Assembly: GCA_965204695.1 (NCBI GenBank)
Contig: OZ242007.1
Span: 186,001 to 250,000 of the forward strand
Source of the DNA: JAHEKD01 sp965204695
GTDB taxonomy: Bacteria > Pseudomonadota > Gammaproteobacteria > Arenicellales > JAHEKD01
Direction: 5' to 3'
Length of the DNA: 64,000 bases
Below are positions 34,990-44,386 of this stretch, one piece after another. Both the position numbers and the translations under genes were made by a program. Every line of letters starts with the position of its first letter. The stretch's first letter is position 1. Under the pieces are notes generated by a model. The model was not told the DNA's origin and did not search any database. It worked only from the letters and a program-made list of their open reading frames with translations.

Positions 34990-35814
34990 ATGATGAGCCA
35001 ATCCAATATCGCCTCCATTTATGATAGAGATCTTATCTGGCAACAAATACTAGATGAAGCCAGAGAATCAATCAAAAACGAACCCCTGTTGTCTGGATAT
35101 CTTCACTCAACAGTTCTGGATCACGATTCACTAGAAGACTCAGTAATTTGTATTCTTGCGGATAAACTGGGTTGTGAAACGCTCAAGGATATGACCATCT
35201 GCAAAGTGCTGGGTCAAGCAATTAAAAGCTCAGCCGAAATCAGTGCTGCTATTCGTGCTGATATTCGGGCATTTTACGAACGAGATCCCGCTTGCGATCA
35301 ATTCCTTATGCCATTGTTGTATTTCAAAGGTTTTCACGCCTTGACCGCTTATCGAATCACACATTGGCTTTGGAACAATAATCGACGTGACTTGGCTCTG
35401 TTTTTGCAGAACCGGATTAGTGAACGTTTTGCGGTTGATATTCACCCTGCCGCTAAAATCGGACATGGAATATTGGTCGACCATGCAACCAGCTTGGTAA
35501 TCGGTGAAACCTCAGTCGTAGGAAATAATGTTTCTATGCTGCATGAAGTCACTCTAGGCGGAACAGGCAAAGATACAGGTGATCGCCATCCAAAAGTCGG
35601 CGATGGTGTTTTAATAGGTGCAGGCGCAAAGATTTTGGGTAATGTCAAAATTGGTGAAGGTGCCAAAGTCGGTGCAGGAAGCGTTGTATTGGATGATGTC
35701 ATTCCTCACTGCACAGTGGTTGGCGTGCCAGCTATAGGTGTTGGTAAACCTTGTCAGGAAATTCCAGCATTGGAAATGGATCATCTTCTCGAAAAAGACA
35801 AAGAGAATATTTGA
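34990..35814 (+). CDS. cysE: Serine O-acetyltransferase
   Basis: A 274-residue enzyme of cysteine biosynthesis making O-acetylserine from serine and acetyl-CoA. The N-terminal helical SATase domain (WQQILDEARESIKNEPLLSG) is followed by a left-handed beta-helix with hexapeptide repeats: VDIHPAAKIGHGILVDHAT, VIGETSVVGNNVSMLHEVTL, KVGDGVLIGAGAKILGNVKI and VGAGSVVLDDV. His in DHAT and HE are the catalytic region. The length matches E. coli CysE (273). The AGGACATGT stretch before the start may be the ribosome-binding site. Confidence 0.96.
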   Translation: MMSQSNIASIYDRDLIWQQILDEARESIKNEPLLSGYLHSTVLDHDSLEDSVICILADKLGCETLKDMTICKVLGQAIKSSAEISAAIRADIRAFYERDPACDQFLMPLLYFKGFHALTAYRITHWLWNNNRRDLALFLQNRISERFAVDIHPAAKIGHGILVDHATSLVIGETSVVGNNVSMLHEVTLGGTGKDTGDRHPKVGDGVLIGAGAKILGNVKIGEGAKVGAGSVVLDDVIPHCTVVGVPAIGVGKPCQEIPALEMDHLLEKDKENI

Positions 35815-36041
35815 GAAACCGTTCAGTTATATTTTTACCCTGCTGTCCTCTCCACTGGCAATAACAAGAGGCACAGCAATACAAACTGACTTAAACAATA
35901 TTAACCGGGAAATGAAACGGGTATTAAGAAGTGGCCTTGTTTAACAGCGTCATACAGCTTCTCGGTGAATGTTGTCAGAACAAACCGACTTGCATCACTT
36001 CGAATAATTGCCCATGGGGGAGCTAGAGGGGGTAATTGAAA

Positions 36042-36857
36042 ATGTTTAACTATTTAACCACCCACCCAGACCAATCCAGATTATTTATGTTTTTTTCGGT
36101 ATTGCTGATGATGGCAATACTGGAATTCCTGCTGCCGAAACGCAATGTAAATGCCAAGCGCTCTATCCGCTGGAGCAGCAATATAGGCATCGTGATATTA
36201 GACTCCGTTATAGCGCGAATCATTTTGCCGACAACAACAATAGCTGTTGCGTTATATGCTGATGCCAATGGTCTGGGTTTGTTTAATATCATTTTAGAGA
36301 ATTCTTGGGTCACCATCGTGTTGTCTATATTGATACTGGACGTACTCATTTATGGCCAGCATGTTGTGTTTCATAAAATTTCCTGGCTTTGGCGTTTTCA
36401 TCGCATGCATCATAGCGACACCCATATAGACGTAACAACAGGAATCCGCTTCCATCCAATAGAAATTATTCTTTCACTTTTAATTAAATTCGCAGCGATT
36501 GTGGTTTTAGGAATTCCAGCGCTGGCTATTTTACTGTTTGAAATTATTTTAAATGCCACATCGATGATTACTCATAGTAATTTAAGTATTCCTTTGTGGT
36601 TAGATAAACTGCTACGTACTGTTTTTGTTACACCAGATATGCATCGCGTGCATCATTCTGTCTATCGTAATGAAACCGACAGTAACTATGGGTTTAATTT
36701 TTCCTTTTGGGATCGCCTATTTGGTACCTATACAGACCAACCCAAAGACACTCATTCGAAAATGAGGATCGGGATTGAAAAATTCCGTGATGATCGAGAA
36801 CAATTCCTCGATAAACTTCTAACCCAGCCATTCAGGGAAGACACCTCAAGACAATAA
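36042..36857 (+). CDS. Sterol desaturase/fatty acid hydroxylase family protein
   Basis: From the ATG at 36042, with GAGGGGG upstream, the protein is 271 residues. It is a multi-pass membrane protein (spans near 10-28, 42-64 and 82-102) with the conserved histidine clusters of the di-iron hydroxylase superfamily: FHKISWLWRFHRMHHSDTH in the middle, and MHRVHHS near residue 206. It likely hydroxylates or desaturates a lipid; the substrate is unknown. The 220 bases before it show no convincing gene. Confidence 0.88.
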   Translation: MFNYLTTHPDQSRLFMFFSVLLMMAILEFLLPKRNVNAKRSIRWSSNIGIVILDSVIARIILPTTTIAVALYADANGLGLFNIILENSWVTIVLSILILDVLIYGQHVVFHKISWLWRFHRMHHSDTHIDVTTGIRFHPIEIILSLLIKFAAIVVLGIPALAILLFEIILNATSMITHSNLSIPLWLDKLLRTVFVTPDMHRVHHSVYRNETDSNYGFNFSFWDRLFGTYTDQPKDTHSKMRIGIEKFRDDREQFLDKLLTQPFREDTSRQ

Positions 36858-36972
36858 TTTCATATTGGCATTGTGAAATATTTTTAGACGCCATGGAGAT
36901 TTCTGCATCGCTGTTCGGGCTTCATGATGTCTCGCTGCTGTTATAATTCAAACAACAAAAAATAGTCTTGAT

Positions 36973-37980
36973 ATGGATACCTGCCTGATTCAACTTATTG
37001 TTCCAACAGGTGTTGGAAAAAGCCTGTCGCAATGGCTTGAAAAAGACATAATTGATTTTTGGACAGTTCAACTTGATGATGAACACGTTCAGCATAATAT
37101 TGTAGCTCCCAGCAATATGGTCGAGCCGATCATTGATAAATTGGATGATCGTTATCGGCATCACCACGAATACCGGTTAATGATGACAAAACTGGGTATC
37201 AGTTTGCCGGAACCAGTCACTGACGCCCCACCCCTCGAAGAAGAGATGAGTGGAAAACAGTCGACCAAACCTGGCAGCCGTACAGTCAGCCGACAGGAGC
37301 TAGTTGCCACTTTATCCTCGAGCACCAAACTTAATTCGACTTATATTCTAATGTTACTACTGTCGGTTGCAGTTGCTATCGTGGGTTTAATTAACAATAA
37401 TGTTGCGGTGGTTATTGCCGCAATGGTCATCGCCCCATTGCTAGGCCCCAACATTACTCTTGCACTAGCTACCAGTATGATCGATTTTGACCTGGCTGGA
37501 CGAGCTGTTCTGGTTGGCAGTTGTGGAGCTGCGCTGGCTTTAGTTATTGCTATTGTTCTGGGTTATACCCTGCCTGATGATTCACTGAATAGCACAGAAA
37601 TACTCAATCGTACCCACATTAGTTATGGCGATTTCATCTTAGCTCTCGCAGCTGGTGCAGCAGGTACCCTGGCATTTACTACCGGCGGCTCAGGCACATT
37701 GATTGGAGTTATGGTAGCTGTAGCATTGTTACCTCCATTATTGGTATTTGGGCTTAAGTTTGGTAACGGTGAAATGCAACAAGCGATTGGGGCCGGGCTA
37801 TTGTTTACAGTTAACTTTATTGGTGTAAACCTAGCAGCAGTACTCACGTTCGTTTTTCAAGGCATTCGCCCGCAAGGATGGTGGCAAGCTGACAAAGCCA
37901 GAAAAACCTCGATTATTGCCATCACGATTTGGGCGTTATTATTAGTTGGGTTGTTGTTGGGGATATATATTTTAAATTAA
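36973..37980 (+). CDS. DUF389 (TIGR00341-like) membrane protein
   Basis: A 335-residue protein with a soluble N-terminal region (about 1-110) and at least five transmembrane helices after it (LLLSVAVAIVGLINNNVAVV, VIAAMVIAPLLGPNITLALA, AVLVGSCGAALALVIAIVLG, AGAAGTLAFTTG, ALLPPLLVFG and a C-terminal WALLLVGLLLGIYI). The VIAAMVIAPLLGPN motif marks the DUF389 family, whose function is not established. The stop overlaps the 3' end of the convergent GST gene by 4 bases. Confidence 0.88.
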   Translation: MDTCLIQLIVPTGVGKSLSQWLEKDIIDFWTVQLDDEHVQHNIVAPSNMVEPIIDKLDDRYRHHHEYRLMMTKLGISLPEPVTDAPPLEEEMSGKQSTKPGSRTVSRQELVATLSSSTKLNSTYILMLLLSVAVAIVGLINNNVAVVIAAMVIAPLLGPNITLALATSMIDFDLAGRAVLVGSCGAALALVIAIVLGYTLPDDSLNSTEILNRTHISYGDFILALAAGAAGTLAFTTGGSGTLIGVMVAVALLPPLLVFGLKFGNGEMQQAIGAGLLFTVNFIGVNLAAVLTFVFQGIRPQGWWQADKARKTSIIAITIWALLLVGLLLGIYILN

Positions 37981-38690
37981 TAGCTATTGTCATTCCTAAC
38001 CGTCGAAGCATCCTGTTGAAACAACAACGCTTTTTCTTCATCGGTAAACTGTTTCGGTGGATTAATCTCCTGTGCAATTTCATAAGCTCTTATTGTTGCA
38101 GGACGGGCTTTAATAGTGTCAAACCAACGTTTCAGATGTGGAAAGTCATTTAAATCCTGAGATTGTTTTTCATGTGAAAATACCCAGGGATAACAGGCCA
38201 TATCTGCAATCGTATAATCATCACCTGCTACGAATTCAGACTCACAAAGCTGCTTATTTAATACCGCATATAAACGAGCAGTTTCATTGACATAACGATC
38301 TATTGCGTACGGAATTGTCTGCGGTGCATATTGCGAAAAGTGATGGTTCTGCCCCGCCATTGGTCCCAAGCCACCCATTTGCCACATTAACCACTCTAAA
38401 ACTTTTGTACGACCACGCAGGTCAGCATAATTGAATTTTTCAATCTTGTCAGACAGATAGAGCAAAATCGCGCCTGATTCAAATATCGAAATTGGCTTAC
38501 CGCCGGCAACAGGATCATTGTCAACAATGGCTGGAATTCGATTATTCGGTGAAATTTTCAAAAAATCCGGATTAAATTGATCACCCTGACCAATATTGAT
38601 GGGATGGAGTTTGTACGCTAATTCAGCTTCTTCCAGAAAAATAGTTATTTTATGACCATTTGGTGTCGTCCAATAATATAAATCAATCAC
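37977..38690 (-). CDS. Glutathione S-transferase family protein (YfcG/YghU-like)
   Basis: A 237-residue cytosolic protein: N-terminal thioredoxin-like domain starting IDLYYWTTPNGHKITIFLEE, with NRIPAIVD and SIFESGAILLYLSDK (glutathione site), and an all-helical C-terminal domain with ADMACYPWV. The TPNGHK region matches the nucleophile-less Nu-class GSTs such as YfcG, which act as disulfide-bond oxidoreductases with two glutathiones. It is convergent with the DUF389 gene. Confidence 0.92.
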   Translation of the reverse strand: MIDLYYWTTPNGHKITIFLEEAELAYKLHPINIGQGDQFNPDFLKISPNNRIPAIVDNDPVAGGKPISIFESGAILLYLSDKIEKFNYADLRGRTKVLEWLMWQMGGLGPMAGQNHHFSQYAPQTIPYAIDRYVNETARLYAVLNKQLCESEFVAGDDYTIADMACYPWVFSHEKQSQDLNDFPHLKRWFDTIKARPATIRAYEIAQEINPPKQFTDEEKALLFQQDASTVRNDNSY

Positions 38691-38755
38691 TTATCTTTCC
38701 TTTTAAAAGTATTACAATACGTTATTTAACAATTTTATCAAGATACGTTGTAATC

Positions 38756-38782
38756 TTGTAATTTGAATTTAGGGTCTATAAT
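38756..38782 (+). promoter_or_regulatory. Possible sigma-70 promoter for the SPFH gene
   Basis: A perfect TATAAT (38777-38782) is preceded by TTGTAA (38756-38761) with a 15-base spacer, shorter than the usual 17. It lies about 40 bases before the start codon, in a very AT-rich region. Confidence 0.35.
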
Positions 38783-38819
38783 CACCATATTATAGTTATA
38801 ACAACATCGAGTATTAGAC

Positions 38820-39773
38820 ATGTTTGACTTTGCAAGTGATTTACCAATTGTCCCCTTTGTGATTGTTTTATTGATTCTGTTTATGCTCTTTAAAGCAATA
38901 CGAATCGTACCCCAAGGCTATGAGTGGACAGTTGAACGTTTAGGCAAATATACGCGCACCCTAAAACCAGGCATTTCAATTTTGGTGCCTTTGCTTGACG
39001 CTGTAGGGAGTAAAAAAGACATGCGCGAGCAAGTCATTGATGTCCCTTCACAGGAAGTCATTACCCGAGATAACGCCTTGGTCCAGGTTGATGGTGTTGT
39101 TTTTTATCAAGTCATCGATGCGGCCAAATCAAGTTACGAAGTTGCTGACCTGTTTAATTCTATTTTGAATTTAGCAATGACAAATATTCGTACCGTTCTC
39201 GGTTCGATGACTCTTGATGAATGTTTGTCAGAACGTAATAAAATTAATAATAACCTCATGTCTGTCGTTGATGACGCAGTAGAACCATGGGGTGTGAAAA
39301 TTACTCGGATTGAAATCAAGGATATTACCCCACCAGCTGATCTGGTTGAGTCCATGGCCAGACAAATGAAAGCAGAACGCGATAAGCGTGCGGAAATTTT
39401 GGAAGCAGAAGGATTGCGACAAGCTGAAATTCTGCGTGCTGAGGGGCAGAAACAAGCTCAAGTTCTTCGAGCCGAAGCCATGAAGGAAGCTGCATTTCAA
39501 GAAGCCGAAGGACGGGAACGTGCTGCCCAGGCCGAGGCTGAAGCGACACGCGTTGTATCTGAAGCAATTGCCTCTGGTGATGGTAAAGCCATCAATTACT
39601 TCGTGGCGAATAAATATGTTGAAGCTTTAGAAGCCATGGCCACATCAAGCAATCAAAAAACACTTATTCTGCCTGTAGAAGCTACCAACATAATTGGCTC
39701 ATTAGCAGGGATAAAGGAACTATTTGAACAAACAAAACCTTCTGAAGAAAATTCAAGTGAAGCAAACGGTTAG
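38820..39773 (+). CDS. SPFH/band-7 (stomatin-like) membrane protein
   Basis: A 317-residue protein, QmcA-like: an N-terminal membrane anchor (IVPFVIVLLILFMLFKAI), then the SPFH domain (IVPQGYEWTVERLGKYTRTL, IDVPSQEVITRDNALVQVDG, NIRTVLGSMTLDECLSER), an Ala/Glu-rich coiled coil (AEGLRQAEILRAEGQKQAQ region) and a short C-terminal tail. Such proteins form oligomeric cages in the inner membrane that organise microdomains or proteolysis partners. The NfeD-type gene follows after about 80 bases, the classical SPFH-NfeD pair. Confidence 0.95.
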   Translation: MFDFASDLPIVPFVIVLLILFMLFKAIRIVPQGYEWTVERLGKYTRTLKPGISILVPLLDAVGSKKDMREQVIDVPSQEVITRDNALVQVDGVVFYQVIDAAKSSYEVADLFNSILNLAMTNIRTVLGSMTLDECLSERNKINNNLMSVVDDAVEPWGVKITRIEIKDITPPADLVESMARQMKAERDKRAEILEAEGLRQAEILRAEGQKQAQVLRAEAMKEAAFQEAEGRERAAQAEAEATRVVSEAIASGDGKAINYFVANKYVEALEAMATSSNQKTLILPVEATNIIGSLAGIKELFEQTKPSEENSSEANG

Positions 39774-39854
39774 CGTGCTTTTGTACAACATTACGGGTGT
39801 AAGAGCACAACCAGGAAATCAGCTTTAGTTGCACTTAATGGATAAAATTAACCA

Positions 39855-40679
39855 ATGAGTAACTCCGTAATTTTCCTATTGCTAGGCATTTTATTCTTCG
39901 CTTTGGAAGCCATGCTTGCCGTAGACGGCTATTTTCTCTGGTTGGGATTCGCAGGCCTAGCTACGGCTTTGCTAAGCTATTTTATACCTAGTCTGAGTTT
40001 TGCGGCTGTAGCCGTTATTTTCACTGGCTTATCAATTGTCTCAATAGCTGCTTATCGAATCTGGAAACATTATCGACCAGATATCCCCGAAATTGAAAAC
40101 CTCAACACCATGAGTGCCCGCTACATTGGTAAGCTTTACAATGTGGTTGAGGTATTTAATGATAATTCGGCCAAAATTCAGATCGGTGATGCACTCTGGC
40201 GTATTCGTTCCGATACATTAAAAGAATTCGAAGTAGGCAGTGAAGTCCGTGTTATAGATCAAGTTTCCAGTACTGAACTTAAAGTAATCGCAGCAGACGC
40301 CCCTTATGATGTCAGTCCAGTTCAGGAAAGTCCCGATGCAGTGCAGCATCAGTTTTCAACTTTACTAGGTTTAAAAAGTGTCAGAAAGTATCCGGAATTG
40401 TTACAACTTTTTACCCAGGTGCATGATTTATATGCACGAAAACCGGAGTTCAGGTTTGAACGTTCGGCGTTTTATCATTCTTACCTGCCACAATCGATCG
40501 AAGTTTTTCAAAAACTCGATGGGGGTATAAAACTGGACAAAGAGGAAAGTGCCCATTTAAAGAAAACGATTGAACAACTTACTGAGCGCTTCAAAGATAT
40601 CCTCGATATTCATCACAACAATAAAAAAGACAAACTCCTCAGTCAAATTGATGTTTTAAATGCTATATCAAAGGACTGA
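39855..40679 (+). CDS. NfeD-family membrane protein with extra C-terminal domain
   Basis: A 274-residue protein. Two or three transmembrane helices cover residues about 3-70 (VIFLLLGILFFALEAMLAV, FAAVAVIFTGLSIVSIAAYR), followed by the NfeD OB-fold (MSARYIGKLYNVVEVFNDNS, AKIQIGDALWRIRS, VRVIDQVSSTELKV) ending near 145. Typical short NfeD proteins stop there. Here about 125 more residues follow, helical and charged, with FYHSYLPQSIEVFQKLDGG. This part loosely resembles XpaC/halogen-hydrolase-type helical domains; that match is tentative. It would partner the SPFH protein next door. Confidence 0.87.
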   Translation: MSNSVIFLLLGILFFALEAMLAVDGYFLWLGFAGLATALLSYFIPSLSFAAVAVIFTGLSIVSIAAYRIWKHYRPDIPEIENLNTMSARYIGKLYNVVEVFNDNSAKIQIGDALWRIRSDTLKEFEVGSEVRVIDQVSSTELKVIAADAPYDVSPVQESPDAVQHQFSTLLGLKSVRKYPELLQLFTQVHDLYARKPEFRFERSAFYHSYLPQSIEVFQKLDGGIKLDKEESAHLKKTIEQLTERFKDILDIHHNNKKDKLLSQIDVLNAISKD

Positions 40680-40685
40680 ATCGAA

Positions 40686-40904
40686 ATGCTTCATTCGACC
40701 TCAAACAATCAACAATCATCCGCAAGTGTTCAAGAGCAAACCGAAAAGTAAACTAAGCAACTAGAACAAGAAATACAGGGCATCAAAAAATCAAAACGAT
40801 ATTGGGTAGTATTTTGGCTAATTGTCTTGATTAGTTGGTCAACTTTCTATTTTTCAAGTGGTAACGAAATTCAAGACATTTCTCGTTCTCTAAATGAAAT
40901 GTAA
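40686..40904 (+). pseudogene. Small single-pass membrane protein with an in-frame stop
   Basis: The frame starts at the ATG at 40686 (MLHSTSNNQQSSASVQEQTEK), meets TAA at 40749-40751, then continues in the same frame for 50 more codons: a charged helix (TKQLEQEIQGIKKSKRY), a transmembrane helix (WVVFWLIVLISWSTFYF) and a short tail ending at 40904. If the stop is removed the product is a 72-residue coiled-coil plus transmembrane protein. It follows the NfeD gene by six bases, so it may have been part of that operon. The stop could be a real mutation or a sequence error. Confidence 0.5.
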
Positions 40905-41726
40905 ATACCACAAATAACAATAACGGCGATACCAAACCAAGTCCAGGAATCTGGAAAGTCACCGAAGAATATAAAACCTATTAAAGTTGACGAAATAATC
41001 TCAAAATAGGCAAATGGCGCTAAAAATGATGCGTTGGCAAACTTATATGAAAGAATTAACAAATAGTGTGCCAACGCCGAAACCAATCCCATTGTTAGGA
41101 ACAACCCTATTGCAATTAAGTCTGGTGTACGCCAATACAGAGGAATAATAGCAGTCATTACCAATGCTCCGAATAAAGACTGGAAAAGCATTATTGCCTC
41201 AGGTTTAGTGTGATTAACTAATTTACGAGTAAAAATGTTATAGAAAGCAAACAGCACCGCAGCCACTAGCAAATACCAAACCCCCACTGGAATATCCTGA
41301 AAACCAGGTCTGACTATCAGCAACGTTCCCATAAAACCAAACAGAACAGCAAGATAACGTCTTCGACCAACGTTTTCGCCTAACATTAATGTAGCAAGAA
41401 CTGTAATGACAAAAGGATAGACAAAATAAATAGCAAGAGTATCAGCCAATGGCATGGTTTTCAGAGCAGAAAAATAGAAAAAAGTGGCAATTAATAGACA
41501 GCAAATTCGAATAGACTGAACACCTGGCATCACAGGTTTACCAAAGGTTACGTTGGGTAAATAATAGAACAGGCACAATGATTAAGCTATTGAAGAAAAA
41601 TCGGGCCCAGGTTATTTCAGCAATTGAGTAGCCCAGATGACTTAATTGTTTAGCCGCAGCATCCATCAAAGGTAACACTAGCCACGCACTGACAAAAAAT
41701 AATATTCCTCTAGTTGATTGAGTCAA
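40871..41726 (-). pseudogene. EamA/DMT-family permease, frameshifted
   Basis: The gene begins at 41726 (TRGILFFVSAWLVLPLMDAA, ARFFFNSLIIVPVLLF) and after about 55 codons the frame runs to a stop; the remainder is read in another frame from about 41575 to 40871 (PLADTLAIYFVYPFVITVLA, a GENVGRR loop, and later helices). Together the pieces give the ten-helix, two-EamA-domain permease. The shift lies near CTATTATTT, a short low-complexity run. The gene lies about 50 bases after the iron alcohol dehydrogenase and ends the leftward operon, so it may have exported or imported a metabolite of that pathway. It may instead be a sequencing error. Confidence 0.78.
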
Positions 41727-41778
41727 GCTGCTTCAAGGAATTTCTGAGCATCGTTATACGATTCCAGAATAACGTTTT

Positions 41779-42924
41779 TTAAATACAATCAATAAATAAC
41801 TGTTTAACGTTTTCCTGATTAAGCGTTACCGGATTTCCACCACAGCTAGGATCTTCCAGTGCCATATCAGTCAGTTCATCGATACAATCAGTACCTACTC
41901 CCATCTGGGAAAGTTTTTCTGGCACAGACAACTCGTTGCGCAAGCCCATAATATAATCGTAAAAGCCATCAAAACCACCTTCAATACCTAAATAAGCTGC
42001 TGCATGGCTGATTCTGTCCTCAATTTGGGAGCGGTTTAACTTAAGAACCGGAGGAATCACAACCGCATTCGTCATTCCATGGTGAGTGTTGTATACAGCC
42101 CCAATTGGATGCGATAAAGCATGCACAGCGCCCAAACCTTTTTGGAATGCCGTGGCACCCATTGCCGCTGCCGACATCATATTTGCACGTGCTTCAATAT
42201 CAGTCCCATCATGATAAGCCTTGGGTAGATTCTCTTTCACAAGCCGCATGCCTTCTAATGCGATACCCTGGCTCATGGGATGATAATGTGGAGAACTATA
42301 AGCTTCCAGACAATGGGCAAAAGCATCCATACCAGTTCCAGCCGTAATTATTTTAGGCATACCAACAGTTAGTTCAGGGTCGCAAATCACTACAGTTGGT
42401 AACACTTTGGGATGAAAAATAATCTTTTTAACATGTGTTTCGCTATTGGTAATGACGCTGGCACGCCCTACTTCCGAACCTGTTCCGGCTGTTGTGGGCA
42501 CAGCAATAATTGGCGTAATGGCATCTGCATCTGCTCTGGTCCACCAGTCACCAATGTCCTCAAAGTCCCACACAGGTCGTGTTTGGCCAGCCATGAAAGC
42601 CACCATTTTGCCTAAATCAAGGCCAGAACCACCTCCGAAAGCAATAACACCATCATGACCACCCTGCTTATAAACCTCAACACCCGCTTCCATATTGATT
42701 TCATTGGGATTGGGATCTACTTCAGCAAATAAAGCTCGACCTAAGCCAGCAACTTCGAGTAAATCCAATGTAGATTGGGTGATCGGCAAGTCTGCCAAGC
42801 CTTTGTCCGTCACTAATAAGGGCTTTTGAATCCCTGCCTGGGCGCAAGCTTCAGCGATTTCATTGATTCGTCCAGCTCCAAATTTAATAGCTGTAGGATA
42901 TGACCAGTTGGCTTGAATACTCAT
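41779..42924 (-). CDS. Iron-containing (group III) alcohol dehydrogenase
   Basis: A 381-residue Fe-ADH. The NAD-binding part shows GAGRINEIAEAC and FGGGSGLDLGKMVAFM. The metal site is recognised from GTGMDAFAHCLEAYSS and HALSHPIGAVYNTHHGMTNAVVIP, with His and Asp ligands in the usual spots. It would oxidise an alcohol to an aldehyde. Its start overlaps the end of the aldehyde dehydrogenase gene by 4 bases, strongly indicating sequential action. Substrate unknown. Confidence 0.93.
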   Translation of the reverse strand: MSIQANWSYPTAIKFGAGRINEIAEACAQAGIQKPLLVTDKGLADLPITQSTLDLLEVAGLGRALFAEVDPNPNEINMEAGVEVYKQGGHDGVIAFGGGSGLDLGKMVAFMAGQTRPVWDFEDIGDWWTRADADAITPIIAVPTTAGTGSEVGRASVITNSETHVKKIIFHPKVLPTVVICDPELTVGMPKIITAGTGMDAFAHCLEAYSSPHYHPMSQGIALEGMRLVKENLPKAYHDGTDIEARANMMSAAAMGATAFQKGLGAVHALSHPIGAVYNTHHGMTNAVVIPPVLKLNRSQIEDRISHAAAYLGIEGGFDGFYDYIMGLRNELSVPEKLSQMGVGTDCIDELTDMALEDPSCGGNPVTLNQENVKQLFIDCI

Positions 42925-44303
42925 GAGTTTAGTTTCCTTAAATGATACGATTTTGGGCGGGTTAAATTCTGATAACCAATAACTGATAATGCACCACCAC
43001 GCCCAGTCTGTTTACAACCTGTCCAGCATAATGCAGGATCAAGATAGTCAGCACGGTTCATAAACACCGTTCCGGTTTCGATTTGTGTGCCGATTTCTGC
43101 AGCTCGATTTGAGTCACTTGTCCATAATGAAGCTGTCAGCCCAAATTCACTGTCATTCATTAACCCAATAGCTTGTTCATCATTATCTACTTTCATGATA
43201 CCGACCACCGGGCCAAAACTTTCATCACGCATAACCCGCATATCATGATTCACATCGGTTAAGATTTGTGGGGACAGATAAGTACCCCCATCATCTTCAG
43301 TGAATTTATCGATATGAGCAGTTGCGCCTTGAGCAATTGCCTCATCAGTTTGTTCTCTAACCTCATCAGCAAATCGCTTGTGGGCCATTGGACCAAGGGT
43401 TGTTGACTGTTCTAATGGGTTACCTAATTTATAGCCTTCAACAATTGAAACAGCTTTATCTACAAACCCGTCGTACAGTGAACTATGTACATAAATTCTC
43501 TCTATACCACAACAACATTGCCCAGAGTTAAACATGGCACCATCAATCAGGGTTTCAGCGGCTGCTGTAATATCTGCATCATCCATAACATAACCAGGAT
43601 CTTTTCCTCCAAGTTCAAGCCCCAGGTTAGTAAACGTACCAGCCGCTGCCTTCTCGATTGTTTGTCCACCGCCTACGGAGCCAGTGAAATTTACGAATCC
43701 AAAACTCTTTGCACCAATTAAAGCTGAAGTCGTATCATGATCCAGAAAAATATTCTGAAATACATCTTCTGGCACACCAGCTTGATTGAACGCATTCGCC
43801 ATACGTTCACCGACCAATAAAGTTTGGGTTGCATGTTTTAACACAACACTGTTACCCGCAATCAACGCTGGAGCAACCGTATTTATCGCTGTCATATACG
43901 GATAATTCCAGGGAGCGATTACCATCACTACACCGTGGGGTTCACGAATGATACGCCTTTCAAAGTTATCACTATTTTCAATCAAAATAGGCTTCAATGA
44001 TCCTTCGGCAATCTTTGCCATGTATGTCGATCGTTCCTCAAAACCACCAAACTCGCCGCCATAACGTATCGGTCGCCCCATCTGCCAGGCTAATTCAGGG
44101 ACAATTTCATCATTCATCGCCCCAACTCGTGCCACACCAGCTAAAACCAGATTAACTCGTTCTGCTAGTGGTTTATTAGCCCAAGCTCGTTGGGCAGACT
44201 TTGCATTGGCAACTATTTCAGATGCTTGAACAATATCCTGTGTCTGGCGCTCGGCATAAACTGAGCCGTCTATTGGAGAAATACACTGTAAGGTTTTAGT
44301 CAT
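42921..44303 (-). CDS. NAD(P)-dependent aldehyde dehydrogenase
   Basis: A 460-residue enzyme of the ALDH superfamily: VIAPWNYPYMTAINTVAPAL, FTGSVGGGQTIEKAA with the cofactor site, the catalytic Glu in LELGGKDPGYV, and the catalytic Cys in FNSGQCCCGIERIYV (three consecutive Cys). The ESFGPVVG and GFGLTASLW-like blocks complete the active site. It would oxidise the aldehyde made by the adjacent alcohol dehydrogenase. A 20-base perfect hairpin precedes it, 21 bases from the ATG. Confidence 0.94.
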   Translation of the reverse strand: MTKTLQCISPIDGSVYAERQTQDIVQASEIVANAKSAQRAWANKPLAERVNLVLAGVARVGAMNDEIVPELAWQMGRPIRYGGEFGGFEERSTYMAKIAEGSLKPILIENSDNFERRIIREPHGVVMVIAPWNYPYMTAINTVAPALIAGNSVVLKHATQTLLVGERMANAFNQAGVPEDVFQNIFLDHDTTSALIGAKSFGFVNFTGSVGGGQTIEKAAAGTFTNLGLELGGKDPGYVMDDADITAAAETLIDGAMFNSGQCCCGIERIYVHSSLYDGFVDKAVSIVEGYKLGNPLEQSTTLGPMAHKRFADEVREQTDEAIAQGATAHIDKFTEDDGGTYLSPQILTDVNHDMRVMRDESFGPVVGIMKVDNDEQAIGLMNDSEFGLTASLWTSDSNRAAEIGTQIETGTVFMNRADYLDPALCWTGCKQTGRGGALSVIGYQNLTRPKSYHLRKLNS

Positions 44304-44323
44304 TCAAAATACCTTTAAACTAG

Positions 44324-44367
44324 ACTCCCGCACTTGTCCCCGTGTAAACGGGGACAAGTGCGGGAGT
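44324..44367. repeat. Perfect 20-bp inverted repeat between GS-like and ALDH genes
   Basis: ACTCCCGCACTTGTCCCCGT and its exact reverse complement are separated by GTAA. No T run follows on the coding strand, so it is not an obvious terminator; it may be an mRNA-stabilising or attenuating hairpin inside the operon, or a dispersed palindromic element. Confidence 0.9.
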
Positions 44368-44386
44368 AACGAAATAGGATAATCAA

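Noticed and set aside
35738..35944. A 68-residue frame overlapping the end of cysE
   Set aside because: It is out of frame within cysE, and the 3' part has no domain, no convincing start and no ribosome-binding site.
44324..44367. The hairpin as a rho-independent terminator or a CRISPR-type repeat
   Set aside because: There is no T run on the transcribed strand, and only one copy is present locally, with no spacer array.
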